DNA of 64,000 bases from Neisseria zalophi (GCF_008807015.1 NZ_CP031700.1:1612001-1676000); one strand, 5' to 3'. Positions 29,306 through 37,514 are shown, counted from the stretch's first letter. The notes: generated by a model not told the origin, from the letters alone. Program-made: numbers and translations.

Positions 29306-29665
29306 CTAAAAACAACCTTTAATATTTACTTGGTCTATATAGGCTTTGGTAGTAATATTTATTTTTCCGCTTCCTATAAGATTACCACCATTATTATCTA
29401 GATTGATATAATTGCCATAAAACACACATTTTGGTTTTACAATATTATCAACATAAAAAGATTCACCATACTGATCGGTTACATGATAACCATTTGTTCT
29501 GGGTTCCTGCATCTTGGCACGTGCAGAATAAATCATAGTCGTCGGCGTAGTTTTAGAACGGGTATAAGGTATTTCGGGAACACCCGGGTGCTCGGCTTGT
29601 GCAACTAATGGAAATGCAACAGCCAATACAGACAACAAAGTGCTCAATCTGGAAATATTTTTCAT
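29306..29665 (-). CDS. small exported protein, possible accessory or minor fibre subunit
   Basis: 119 residues; the ATG at 29665 is used (a GTG lies one codon upstream). Signal peptide with hydrophobic LSTLLSVLAVAFPLVAQAE, cleavage near AQA-E. The mature part has two Cys (in KPKCVFYGNY and the C-terminal KGCF) that could form a disulphide, enclosing a strand-rich, Gly/Asn-rich region (GNYINLDNNGGNLIGSGKIN). This alternating Asn/Gly/Ile pattern suggests a minor subunit or chaperone of the neighbouring fibre protein. No family recognised. Gap of 39 bases to the CsgG-like gene. Confidence 0.65.
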   Translation of the reverse strand: MKNISRLSTLLSVLAVAFPLVAQAEHPGVPEIPYTRSKTTPTTMIYSARAKMQEPRTNGYHVTDQYGESFYVDNIVKPKCVFYGNYINLDNNGGNLIGSGKINITTKAYIDQVNIKGCF

Positions 29666-29770
29666 CACAAGCCCCTGTTTCTCATATTATATGTCATATA
29701 CAATATTAAAAATCGGAGCAGCAGCCGAAATATAAAAGCTGCCGGCTCCGATAAACTTAATCAATAATGA

Positions 29771-30160
29771 TTATTTGCTCAAGTTAACGATGTTTACGCC
29801 TTGAGTGTTGTAGTGACCTTTATCAACAGACAAATCAACTTTGTTGAAGAAAGCTGTTTGACGAACAGTGTTAGTACGTTCGTTACCAATCACTACGTTG
29901 GCACCTTGAGTGTTGTAAGAAGCACCAGACAGTTTCAATTCTAAGTTTCTGTTGCTTACAACTTCTTGCAATGCATCTTCGATTTTAACGCTTGAGCCGT
30001 TAACAACGTTCAAGCCTTGAGTGTTTCGAGTACCATCAACAACGCTCAATTTAGTATCGCTGTTAACAGAAACACCTTGTCTGAATGAACCGGCAGCAAA
30101 AACAGAAGTAGTCAAACCTAAACCAGCCAATACCAATGCAGCAGTAGTAATTTTTTTCAT
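29771..30160 (-). CDS. NTQG-repeat exported protein, candidate amyloid-like fibre subunit
   Basis: 129 residues from MKKITTAALVLAG; the ATG at 30160 follows TAAGGAATGTATT. Signal peptide ends near VFA-AGS. The mature ~107 residues carry three copies of a strand-turn-strand motif: LSVVDGTRNTQGLNVVNGSS, LKLSGASYNTQGANVVIGN and LSVDKGHYNTQGVNIVNLSK, plus intervening N/Q-containing strands (NTVRQTAFFNKVDL). Short size, Asn/Gln ladders, no cysteine and a CsgG-like channel in the same locus suggest a curlin-like subunit, although the motif is not the classical S-x5-Q-x-G-x-N curlin repeat. It ends 106 bases before the next gene's start. Confidence 0.65.
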   Translation of the reverse strand: MKKITTAALVLAGLGLTTSVFAAGSFRQGVSVNSDTKLSVVDGTRNTQGLNVVNGSSVKIEDALQEVVSNRNLELKLSGASYNTQGANVVIGNERTNTVRQTAFFNKVDLSVDKGHYNTQGVNIVNLSK

Positions 30161-30408
30161 AATACATTCCTTAAAAAGAAAATTGAAATATGCCATTAAA
30201 TAACAGATTCATTTACAAAACTGACAATAAGACATAATCCCAAAAAAATAAAAATCTACAATTAATTCATGAATCTACATTAAAGAATTATTAAAATAAA
30301 TGAATAATAAATACTCATTTAAACTATAATGCTTTTTTGTAAACCCGAATTGATTATAGCTGCCACAACAAAATAATCCATTAACTATGTAAATATTTCA
30401 AATGAAAC

Positions 30409-30444
30409 TTATTTATATGTAAATTTATATTTACATATAAATAA
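30409..30444. repeat. perfect 16-bp inverted repeat, 4-base loop
   Basis: TTATTTATATGTAAAT and its exact reverse complement flank TTAT, about 250 bases upstream of the NTQG-repeat gene. It is too AT-rich for a normal terminator; it could extrude as a cruciform or act as a regulator site. Confidence 0.8.
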
Positions 30445-30862
30445 ACTATAAAAATATAAAAAAATATATTCAAATCAAGTATGTTATATAACTATATATT
30501 TAATTATATACGCATTTTAATTATGACAAAACTCTAAACAATTATTTCACAAAATACAATAAATACAAAATTTAACTTATTTTAATTATTTTTATTAAAA
30601 TTTATTTAAAATAAATAAAAAATTATCATGCTTAGTAGTAATATTAATTACTCAATTAATATTAAAATAGATTTTAATTAATAAATGTTATCAAATTTTG
30701 AAATATTGATATATATATGAATTTACAAAAATAATTTTTATAATTCACACCAATAAATTATAAAAAACTAATTTATTAAAGTTCCTGAAACAAAAAAACA
30801 CAAAATCAAAATAAATTTAATTTTATGTTAAAATAAATGCAAAATTAGTTATAAAATAACAA

Positions 30863-30945
30863 CCATTCCCATTTGGATATTATCCGTAAGCGCTAACATA
30901 GTTGAATGTATAAAAAACCGGCTGATTCTTCAGTCGGCTTTTTAT
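30863..30945 (+). ncRNA. candidate small RNA
   Basis: A -10-like TATAAAAT (30850-30857) with TTAAAA 16 bases upstream, then about 80 bases with unusually normal composition (CCATTCCCATTTGGATATT) in an AT desert, then a terminator hairpin (30912-30943) followed by TTTTTAT. No reading frame fits. Family cannot be named from sequence. Confidence 0.4.
30912..30943 (+). terminator. intrinsic terminator
   Basis: CCGGCTGA / TCAGTCGG with one G-T pair, 4-base loop, flanked by A6 and T5 tracts. No gene ends just upstream on the + strand. Confidence 0.75.
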
Positions 30946-31158
30946 ATTCCAAATAAGGAAAATATAAATATAGTAGCAACCCATACTTCACTTTATCATG
31001 TAACAGATATAATTACTGAACTGTCTAAATGGCCGTCTGAAACATCCATAAACCTTGACTCAAGCAAAGTAAGATACATTAGCATACAATCGTTGATTAT
31101 CCAGTTTTTCATAACCACGATCAGAAATCATTGATTTAACCCATTCACAGAATATTTC

Positions 31159-32151
31159 ATGAATAAAGCAAAAAAAATTTTTGTCCTCTATACAGGCGGA
31201 ACCATCGGCATGATCGATGGCGGCCAAGGCTTAATTCCCGATACGGCCATTACCCGTAAAATTTTAGTAAACCATTCAGACAGCCTCTCTTTCGACTGGC
31301 ACGTCTGCGACCCGCTGATTGATTCTTCTGCCGTTACTCCAGAAAATTGGCAGAATTGGTTGACATTGTTGCAAAAAAATATACCCAACTACGATGGCAT
31401 ATTGATTTTGCACGGTACCGACACCCTCGCTTACACCGCCAATATTTTAGCCTTGACGCTGCGTGATTTAGCAAAACCCATCATACTAACCGGCGCACAA
31501 CTGCCTTATGATGCACCCGATAGTGATGCACCTTTCAATCTCGCCACCGCCGTTGCAGCCTTAGACCTCGCTCTACCGCAAGTTTCCATTGCCTTTAACG
31601 GCAAATTGTTTCCTGCTGTTGGCAGCACCAAAATCAGCACCGAAGATTCTGAAGGGTTTGACAACCCCCACTTCGGGATATCGGGTAGTTGGTCGCCGGA
31701 AAATGGTTGGCGACATCTCCGCCACAGGCCGTCTGAAAAACAGCGGCACAGTTTGCCGACATACAGGCTAAATCCGAACGTCCGCATTACGTGCTGTACC
31801 TTTATCCCCGGGCTTTCCAAACAAATATTTTCAGACGGCCTAAACCCTAATCTCACCGATGCCGCTATCTTACAAAGCTATGGTCACGGCAACACACCAT
31901 CATCCCCTGAATTAATACAAGCCGTTGAGCAATTTACCGCATCAGGCAGGCCGGTATTGAATATCAGCCAAGTCAGTAAAGGCAATGCCGCCCGAGTTTA
32001 TGCCCAAAGTAACGCATTATTACAGGCAGGTGCACTTAATGGCGGCAGAATGAACTTGGAAACTGCCACCGCCCTCTTGATACTGGCTGTTAGCAATCAT
32101 TGGACAACCGAACAACTGCAAACCGAAATTGCCGCCTTACAACCATTTTAA
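31159..32151 (+). CDS. ansA: Type I (cytosolic) L-asparaginase
   Basis: 330 residues, no signal peptide, as in AnsA. Active-site motifs LYTGGTIGM (nucleophile Thr) and ILHGTDTLAYTA; TKISTEDSEGFDNPHF and SYGHGNTPS follow. It hydrolyses asparagine to aspartate and ammonia. Two DUS cores lie inside the coding region (about 31728-31738 and 31831-31840), encoding RPSEK and FSDGL in a poorly conserved loop. The frame is continuous across both. Confidence 0.92.
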   Translation: MNKAKKIFVLYTGGTIGMIDGGQGLIPDTAITRKILVNHSDSLSFDWHVCDPLIDSSAVTPENWQNWLTLLQKNIPNYDGILILHGTDTLAYTANILALTLRDLAKPIILTGAQLPYDAPDSDAPFNLATAVAALDLALPQVSIAFNGKLFPAVGSTKISTEDSEGFDNPHFGISGSWSPENGWRHLRHRPSEKQRHSLPTYRLNPNVRITCCTFIPGLSKQIFSDGLNPNLTDAAILQSYGHGNTPSSPELIQAVEQFTASGRPVLNISQVSKGNAARVYAQSNALLQAGALNGGRMNLETATALLILAVSNHWTTEQLQTEIAALQPF

Positions 32152-32224
32152 AACAACGTACCATATCATTTATCAACAGCAGCAAAACCACATCATTTCA
32201 TAGAAGCATTCGGTTTTTTTGCTA

Positions 32225-32230
32225 TATAAT
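32225..32230 (+). promoter_or_regulatory. -10 box before the DUF3460 gene
   Basis: TATAAT 41 bases before the start; no good -35. Confidence 0.35.
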
Positions 32231-32271
32231 ATAAAGTATTCCACATCCTAAAGAAAAATAAGGACACAATC

Positions 32272-32457
32272 ATGTACAACTACAAATCCGACGCCACTCA
32301 ATTTCTCGAAGATTATTTAGAAAAACATCCCGAAGAAGCCAAACAACGCTTAAAAAACCGAGGTATTTTATGGGATGTCGAACTCAACCCCGAAGAAGAA
32401 GCAGGATATCAGGCGGCCAAACTGCCGAAAAAACCTTATGCCTATCAGCCCGACTGA
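32272..32457 (+). CDS. DUF3460 family protein
   Basis: 61 residues, start after AATAAGGACACAATC. MYNYKSDATQFLEDYLEKHPEE and GILWDV...KKPYAYQPD are the DUF3460 hallmarks (a betaproteobacterial small protein of unknown role). First of a probable three-gene unit with the methyltransferase (27 bases on) and the lipoprotein. Confidence 0.88.
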   Translation: MYNYKSDATQFLEDYLEKHPEEAKQRLKNRGILWDVELNPEEEAGYQAAKLPKKPYAYQPD

Positions 32458-32484
32458 TCGATTCAGACGGCCTAAACTTAAGCC

Positions 32485-33153
32485 ATGGCAACACATAAAC
32501 ACAATATTCCGCCACAGTTAGCCGATTATCTCAACAGCATCGGCGAGCCCGAACATCCGGTACTACACGCACTGCGCAACCGTACGGCAAACCATCGTTT
32601 GGGCAAGATGGCCATCGCACCGGCACAAGCGGCAATGTTGACATGGCTGGCACGCCTTATCCGAGCCGAGCGCTATCTTGAAGTCGGCGTATTCACCGGA
32701 TATAGCAGCACCGCCATGGCCTTGGCTTTACCACCGCAAGGCAGCGTAACTGCCTGCGACATCAATGTAACCTTTACCGACATTGCACGGGAAACATGGC
32801 AGGCCGCGGGGGTCGCAGATAAAATCACCCTGCATTTACAGCCCGCCCTACTCACACTAGACGACTTGATTCATAACGGACAAGCGGAAACATACGACAT
32901 CGCACTTATAGATGCCGATAAACCGCCTACACCGCAATATTATGAACGCTGCCTACAATTGGTGCGCAGCGGCGGCATTATCGCCATTGATAATATTTTA
33001 CTCGGCGGCCGTGTGATGCAGCCCCCGGGCTCAGACAGCCCGCCCGCCCATGCTGTATTACAAACATTTAACCGCAGCCTGCCGAATGATGACCGAATCA
33101 TTCCGATCACCCTGCCTTTAGGCGACGGACTGACACTCCTGTTAAAAAAATAA
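32485..33153 (+). CDS. Class I SAM-dependent O-methyltransferase
   Basis: 222 residues. Resembles the caffeoyl-CoA/catechol O-methyltransferase family: YLEVGVFTGYSSTAMALALP (SAM motif I, ~65-84), metal-binding IALIDADKP and GGIIAIDNILLGGRV. The natural substrate is unknown. An inverted DUS core lies in the gap before its start. It is close upstream of the lipoprotein gene (14 bases). Confidence 0.9.
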   Translation: MATHKHNIPPQLADYLNSIGEPEHPVLHALRNRTANHRLGKMAIAPAQAAMLTWLARLIRAERYLEVGVFTGYSSTAMALALPPQGSVTACDINVTFTDIARETWQAAGVADKITLHLQPALLTLDDLIHNGQAETYDIALIDADKPPTPQYYERCLQLVRSGGIIAIDNILLGGRVMQPPGSDSPPAHAVLQTFNRSLPNDDRIIPITLPLGDGLTLLLKK

Positions 33154-33167
33154 CTGCGAGGACAATC

Positions 33168-33863
33168 ATGAATATCCGTATTCCCGCTCTGCTTACCGGT
33201 ATATTGATCTTAAATGCCTGTGCCAATATCACACCCAATACCGCGTCTCGTCCTATTGAAGATGCACCTGCCAATAATGCCATACCCTACCCTGAACCGG
33301 ATATGCAATCGCAAATCCATCAATTAAGTGTTGAAGTCACCCGCCTGGAAAAACACATTGAAACACTGGAAACCCGTATCCGCCAACTTGAGCGACGTCC
33401 TGTATCAAGCCGCAACACGCGCTCGCAGCAAACACTTGCCACTGCTTCTGATATGACTGTCGACAGGCCTGCCATACAGGAAGAATCAACATCAAACAAT
33501 AATGCATATAATGAGGCTTTAAAAAAATACCGTAGCGGTAATTACGCCGCAGCCGCCGAGCTCCTCAAAGGTGCCGATAGCGGTGGTAGCGGTAGTGCTA
33601 TCGACCGTAAAAGTATGTATTTATTAATACAAAGTCATCGACGCTTGGGAAATTGCGAATCGGTGATTAATATCGGCAGGCGCTTTGCCGTCCGTTTCCG
33701 CAGCACCAACCAAGCCGCCGAAGCACTATTCAGCGTCGGCTCCTGCCAATACCAAATGCAACAACAAGATATTGCCCGCGACACTTGGCGCAAACTGATT
33801 CACAGCTATCCCGACAGCCCTGCAGCCAAACGTGCATATACCCAATTACAAAAACGGCGTTAA
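33168..33863 (+). CDS. YbgF/CpoB-like lipoprotein with coiled coil and TPR
   Basis: 231 residues. Lipobox LNAC with Cys18. A coiled coil (about 45-76, SVEVTRLEKHIETLETRIRQ) precedes tetratricopeptide-like repeats (about 108-228: AYNEALKKYRSGNYAAAAELLKG; AAEALFSVGSCQYQMQQQDI). This is the CpoB/YbgF plan, but there is no tol-pal operon here, and typical CpoB is periplasmic rather than lipidated. Role in envelope maintenance is inference. Confidence 0.8.
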   Translation: MNIRIPALLTGILILNACANITPNTASRPIEDAPANNAIPYPEPDMQSQIHQLSVEVTRLEKHIETLETRIRQLERRPVSSRNTRSQQTLATASDMTVDRPAIQEESTSNNNAYNEALKKYRSGNYAAAAELLKGADSGGSGSAIDRKSMYLLIQSHRRLGNCESVINIGRRFAVRFRSTNQAAEALFSVGSCQYQMQQQDIARDTWRKLIHSYPDSPAAKRAYTQLQKRR

Positions 33864-33883
33864 CGGCTTCGGTCAAGTAAGTT

Positions 33884-33927
33884 ATTTTCAGACGGCCTTC
33901 ATATTGAAAACAGGCCGTCTGAAAATA
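33884..33927. terminator. DUS inverted pair (tail-to-tail)
   Basis: TTTTCAGACGGCCT and AGGCCGTCTGAAAA about 14 bases apart, after the lipoprotein stop. Confidence 0.65.
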
Positions 33928-34095
33928 TAAAGATAACCATACTGCTTAAAATATGGCAAAATCCATTTTAAACCATTATGGTTAGAAAAATTTAAGGCTA
34001 ATTTCGGGATATTGAAAAGTACACGGTATCATTTCCGCCCATTTCATTACCCCACTTAGCAAACCGTTTATTGACCCTGCAAAGAAAGAAAACAC

Positions 34096-34584
34096 ATGAT
34101 ACAAGTAGGCATTATTATGGGCAGCAACAGCGATTGGCCGGTGATGCGCCATGCCGCACAATTTTTAAAAGAATTCGGCGTTTCGTTTGAAACCCGCGTT
34201 GTTTCCGCCCACCGCACGCCGAACCTGATGTTTGAATATGCCGAAACTGCCCACGAGCGCGGTTTGAAAGCCATTATTGCCGGTGCCGGCGGTGCCGCCC
34301 ATCTGCCCGGTATGGTTGCGGCTAAAACCACCGTTCCGGTATTAGGTGTACCTGTTCCCAGTAAATATCTGAGCGGTGAAGACTCCCTGCTATCCATAGT
34401 TCAAATGCCCAAAGGCGTACCTGTGGCCACTTTTGCCATCGGTGAAGCCGGTGCCGCCAATGCCGCTTTATTTGCCATTTCTATGCTGGCTGTTGAAAAT
34501 AATGAACTGGCAAGAAAATTAGTAGAATTCCGACTGAAGCAGGAACAAGTTGTTTTAGCTATGGATCTGCCTGAAATTGAATAA
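34096..34584 (+). CDS. purE: N5-carboxyaminoimidazole ribonucleotide mutase
   Basis: 162 residues, class I Pur[14 protein letters not shown] (5-17), [14 protein letters not shown] and [17 protein letters not shown] are diagnostic. It catalyses the N5-CAIR to CAIR step of purine synthesis. purK is not in the window. The start follows AAAGAAAGAAAACAC. Confidence 0.96.
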   Translation: MIQVGIIMGSNSDWPVMRHAAQFLKEFGVSFETRVVSAHRTPNLMFEYAETAHERGLKAIIAGAGGAAHLPGMVAAKTTVPVLGVPVPSKYLSGEDSLLSIVQMPKGVPVATFAIGEAGAANAALFAISMLAVENNELARKLVEFRLKQEQVVLAMDLPEIE

Positions 34585-34640
34585 CCTATACCTGCCGAAT
34601 GCCTGCTATTTTCAGACGGCCTCAATTTAAGGATAGATTC

Positions 34641-35018
34641 ATGCCAGCCAACTTTTTCGCTATTATTGTCGGCGCCGCATTCGGCGCCTTGTTCCGGCAT
34701 GCTTTCAGCGTATGGTTTGCCGGTACATCGGCATGGTTGGCATTCGGCACTTTAATAGCAAACTGGACAGGTGCTTACCTTATCGGGCTGATAGCATCAG
34801 TGCTGGAATATTTTCCGCATTTCAGTCCGAATTGGCGCCTGCTGTTGATTACCGGTTTTCTCGGCAGCCTGACCACCTTTTCCGGTTTTTCTTTAGAAAT
34901 TATCGGTATGTTGCAGGAACAACGTTGGGCAGCAGCAGTTACCACCGCCTCATTGCACCTATTTGGTTCATTGTTTTTAACGGTTCTCGGCATAGAAACC
35001 GTTCAACTTTTTCGTTAA
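34641..35018 (+). CDS. crcB: CrcB/FluC fluoride channel
   Basis: 125 residues from MPANFFAIIVGAAFGALFRH; the ATG at 34641 follows AAGGATAGATTC, so the longer frame to 34599 was dropped. Four transmembrane helices with the Fluc motifs GTLIANWTGAYLIG and GFLGSLTTFSGFSLE. A dual-topology dimer exporting fluoride. No fluoride riboswitch recognised upstream. Confidence 0.93.
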   Translation: MPANFFAIIVGAAFGALFRHAFSVWFAGTSAWLAFGTLIANWTGAYLIGLIASVLEYFPHFSPNWRLLLITGFLGSLTTFSGFSLEIIGMLQEQRWAAAVTTASLHLFGSLFLTVLGIETVQLFR

Positions 35019-35041
35019 AAAAGGTTAAACACAACGCCCTA

Positions 35042-36160
35042 CTAATTGCGTACATAAATCACTTCTACATCGTAATCATCATCGTCCCAGTCGTCGTCAT
35101 CATGTTGATTTTTTTCATGCCATTCATCTTCATGGCTTAGAGAAGAATCCAAACCGGCTTCAAGACGCAATAACGATAAAAGGTGATACATATCGGCCGG
35201 GATAGGTGCTTCGAATGATACGGTTTCTTGAGTAGCCGGATGGATAAAGCTCAAACGATAAGCATGAAGTGCTTGCCGGTTTAAATGGCGAACGGCTTCT
35301 TTGATATTATCCGCACAAGGATGGCGTGGATTGCCATAAACCGGATCGCCGGCCAAAGGATGATTGGCTTCACGCATGTGAACACGGATTTGATGGGTAC
35401 GGCCTGTTTCCAAAGCGCATTCGATATAGCTGTGTGCCGCATAACGCTCTAGCACTTTCACATGCGTAACTGCCGGTTTGCCGCCGAATTTAACCACCGC
35501 CATTTTCAAGCGGTTATGCGGATCACGGCCGATAAGGGTTTCGATTTTACCGTCGAAAGGTACAATCCCGTCGGCGACCGCACGATAAATACGCTTAACC
35601 GTACGTTCTTGAAGTTGTTGTACTAAAGAGTTTTGTGCGGGTAATGTTTTAGCCACCACCATTAAGCCGCTGGTATCTTTATCCAAACGGTGCACAATAC
35701 CGGCTCGCGGAATCTGGCTTAATTCCGGCGCATGAGCCAATAAGCCGTTGAGTAAGGTTCCGGTCCAATTGCCGGCAGCCGGATGAACCACCAAGCCGGC
35801 AGGTTTGTTTAAAACAATAACGGTATCGTCTTCATAAACGATATCCAAATCCATAGCTTCCGGCGTGAAAGCTAAGTTTTCTTCACTTGGACGCACCGTT
35901 ACCGCAAGATATTCACCGCCTATCAGTTTATCTTTCGGTTGAGCGGTTTTTTCATTTACCGTAACCGCGCCTTCTTTTATCCAAGCGGTTAAACGGCTGC
36001 GCGAATAATCGGGCAGCAATTTGGCCAGCGCCGCATCCAAACGCATACCCGCCAAATCAAGGGGAACAGTTAAATTAATGCAAGTTTCTGCATTTGGGGC
36101 TGCCGCAAATGGCAAATCATCGTTATAATCGGTTTCGTTGTCAAAGGAAATGTTCTGCAT
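35042..36160 (-). CDS. rluD: 23S rRNA pseudouridine(1911/1915/1917) synthase
   Basis: 372 residues from MQNISFDNETD. S4 domain (about 30-90: MRLDAALAKLLPDYSRSRLTAWIKEG), then the catalytic domain with HRLDKDTSGLMVVAK (catalytic Asp) and GRTHQIRVHM. Two unusual ends: an acidic N-terminus and an Asp/Glu-rich C-terminal tail (HDDDDWDDDDYDVEV) absent from the E. coli enzyme. Its ATG lies on 36158-36160 and overlaps the bamD ATG on the other strand. The ribosome site is weak (AAAAGAATTTTTTTC). Confidence 0.94.
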   Translation of the reverse strand: MQNISFDNETDYNDDLPFAAAPNAETCINLTVPLDLAGMRLDAALAKLLPDYSRSRLTAWIKEGAVTVNEKTAQPKDKLIGGEYLAVTVRPSEENLAFTPEAMDLDIVYEDDTVIVLNKPAGLVVHPAAGNWTGTLLNGLLAHAPELSQIPRAGIVHRLDKDTSGLMVVAKTLPAQNSLVQQLQERTVKRIYRAVADGIVPFDGKIETLIGRDPHNRLKMAVVKFGGKPAVTHVKVLERYAAHSYIECALETGRTHQIRVHMREANHPLAGDPVYGNPRHPCADNIKEAVRHLNRQALHAYRLSFIHPATQETVSFEAPIPADMYHLLSLLRLEAGLDSSLSHEDEWHEKNQHDDDDWDDDDYDVEVIYVRN

Positions 36161-36968
36161 GAAAAAAATTCTTTTAGTAATCTCATTAGGTTTGGCTTTG
36201 GCCGGCTGCGCCGGAACCACTGGCACGATTGATAAAGACGCGCAAATCACTCAGGAATGGACAGTCGAAAGACTGTATGCCGAGGCGCACGACGAGCTCA
36301 ATAGCAGTAATTATACGCGAGCCATCAAGTTATACGAAATTTTGGAATCCCGCTTCCCCAACGGTCGCTATGCCCAACAAGCACAGCTTGATACAGCTTA
36401 CGCCTATTATAAAGACGACGAGCCGGAAAAAGCACTTGCAGCTGTTGAGCGTTTCCAACGTATCCATCCGCGCCATCCGAATATGGATTATGCCCTATAT
36501 CTTAAAGGTTTGATTTTATTTAACGAAGATCAATCTTTTTTAAATAGATTAGCCTCTCAAGACTGGTCAGACCGCGATCCTAAAGCCAACCGTGATGCCT
36601 ATCAGGCATTTTCACAGCTGATCGAACTCTATCCAAACAGCCGATATGCCCCGGATGCTGCCGAAAGAATGACAAAACTGGTGGACGCTTTGGGTGGCAA
36701 TGAAATGGCTGTTGCTCGTTACTATATGAAACGCGGTGCTTATCTCGCTGCTGCCAATCGCGCACAAAAAATAGTTGAGCGTTATCAAAATACCCGCTTT
36801 GTAGAAGAATCACTTGCCATTATGGAAGCTTCTTACCGCAAGCTGAACAAACCACAGTTAGCCGATGATACCCGCCGAATTTTGGCACAAAACTTCCCCA
36901 ATAGCCCCTATCTACAAAAAAGCTGGCAGGAAAATAGTAGTATTCCGTGGTGGCGTTATTGGAAGTAA
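36159..36968 (+). CDS. bamD: BamD (ComL), outer-membrane assembly lipoprotein
   Basis: 269 residues; the ATG at 36159 follows AAAGGAAATGTTCTGC. Lipobox LAGC with Cys17. Five TPR-like repeats follow (YAEAHDELNSSNYTRAIKLY; YAQQAQLDTAYAYYKDDEPEKAL; and others). It is part of the BAM complex that inserts beta-barrel proteins; the neisserial name ComL reflects early links to competence and peptidoglycan. A TATAAT (36124-36129) lies inside the rluD coding region. Confidence 0.95.
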   Translation: MKKILLVISLGLALAGCAGTTGTIDKDAQITQEWTVERLYAEAHDELNSSNYTRAIKLYEILESRFPNGRYAQQAQLDTAYAYYKDDEPEKALAAVERFQRIHPRHPNMDYALYLKGLILFNEDQSFLNRLASQDWSDRDPKANRDAYQAFSQLIELYPNSRYAPDAAERMTKLVDALGGNEMAVARYYMKRGAYLAAANRAQKIVERYQNTRFVEESLAIMEASYRKLNKPQLADDTRRILAQNFPNSPYLQKSWQENSSIPWWRYWK

Positions 36969-37040
36969 TGACCAAATATCTATTTTTTATAGCAGCCTCT
37001 TACCTTATTAAAAAGCTGTAATTAGGAAGATAAGTTTAAA

Positions 37041-37087
37041 TAACACCAAGTACGTAGCAATTTTAGCTGCTTACTTGGTGTTATTTT
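37041..37087 (+). terminator. bamD terminator
   Basis: AACACCAAGTA / TACTTGGTGTT outer stem with an inner AGCA/TGCT-like stem, followed by ATTTTAAT. Confidence 0.75.
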
Positions 37088-37221
37088 AATATGAAAACAA
37101 GCCTTACCTATTTTTTAAAATCATAAGGGATATTAGCTTTTTCAATTTTTCCTTATATTCTAGCTACTTATGCTTAGTTTTTAAAAATTCTAATCTTAGT
37201 TGAAATCAAAAGCGCCAAAAA

Positions 37222-37250
37222 AGGCCGTCTGAAACTTCAGACGGCCTTGC
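37222..37250. terminator. DUS inverted pair
   Basis: AAAGGCCGTCTGAAA and its inverted copy nearly touching, then TTGCTATTTTTT. It marks the left edge of the second DUS-free block. Confidence 0.7.
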
Positions 37251-37291
37251 TATTTTTTACATGGGAAAATTATTTTTATTGTTTATTCTTC

Positions 37292-37335
37292 ATTGATTCA
37301 AATCATTTTTAAACATAAAAAAATGATGAATCAAT
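37292..37335. repeat. imperfect inverted repeat upstream of the adhesin
   Basis: ATTGATTCA...TGAATCAAT with further pairing inside (ATCATTTTT / AAAAATGAT), about 180 bases before the adhesin start. Possible operator or mRNA leader structure. Confidence 0.55.
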
Positions 37336-37514
37336 AACTTAGAATAAATGCTCAAAAAACAGATAAAAATACTGTAAGTTTTCCGCTCCTTTATACGTAA
37401 ATGTCATGCAAGCGCATTCAATGCAGTGTTTTGTAGCCTGCTGATTGCCCCTCATGCAACCGGATCTATTGTCCGAAGTATGTTTTTACTTGAATTAATC
37501 TTAAGGAGTGTATT

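Larger units (their letters stand above)
30161..31158. other. 1-kb extremely AT-rich non-coding region
   Basis: No gene seen. By eye far above 80% A+T over most of its length, with many A/T runs. It contains the 16-bp perfect inverted repeat (30409-30444), a candidate sRNA with terminator (30863-30945) and, near 31031, the first DUS after the DUS-free block. It probably holds the upstream control region of the fibre locus. Confidence 0.6.
36969..37514. other. intergenic region bamD / adhesin
   Basis: 546 bases without a gene. It contains the bamD terminator (37041-37087), a DUS pair (37222-37250), and a long AT-rich imperfect inverted repeat (37292-37335) upstream of the adhesin. No simple-sequence tract of the nadA kind seen. 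Confidence 0.6.

Noticed and set aside
31670-31830. Possible frameshift in ansA: another frame reads VLYLYP near 31790, like the VVTIYPG strand of AnsA.
   Set aside because: The main frame itself reads FIPGLS at the equivalent place, matches the family before and after, and has no stop; the other frame contains stops.
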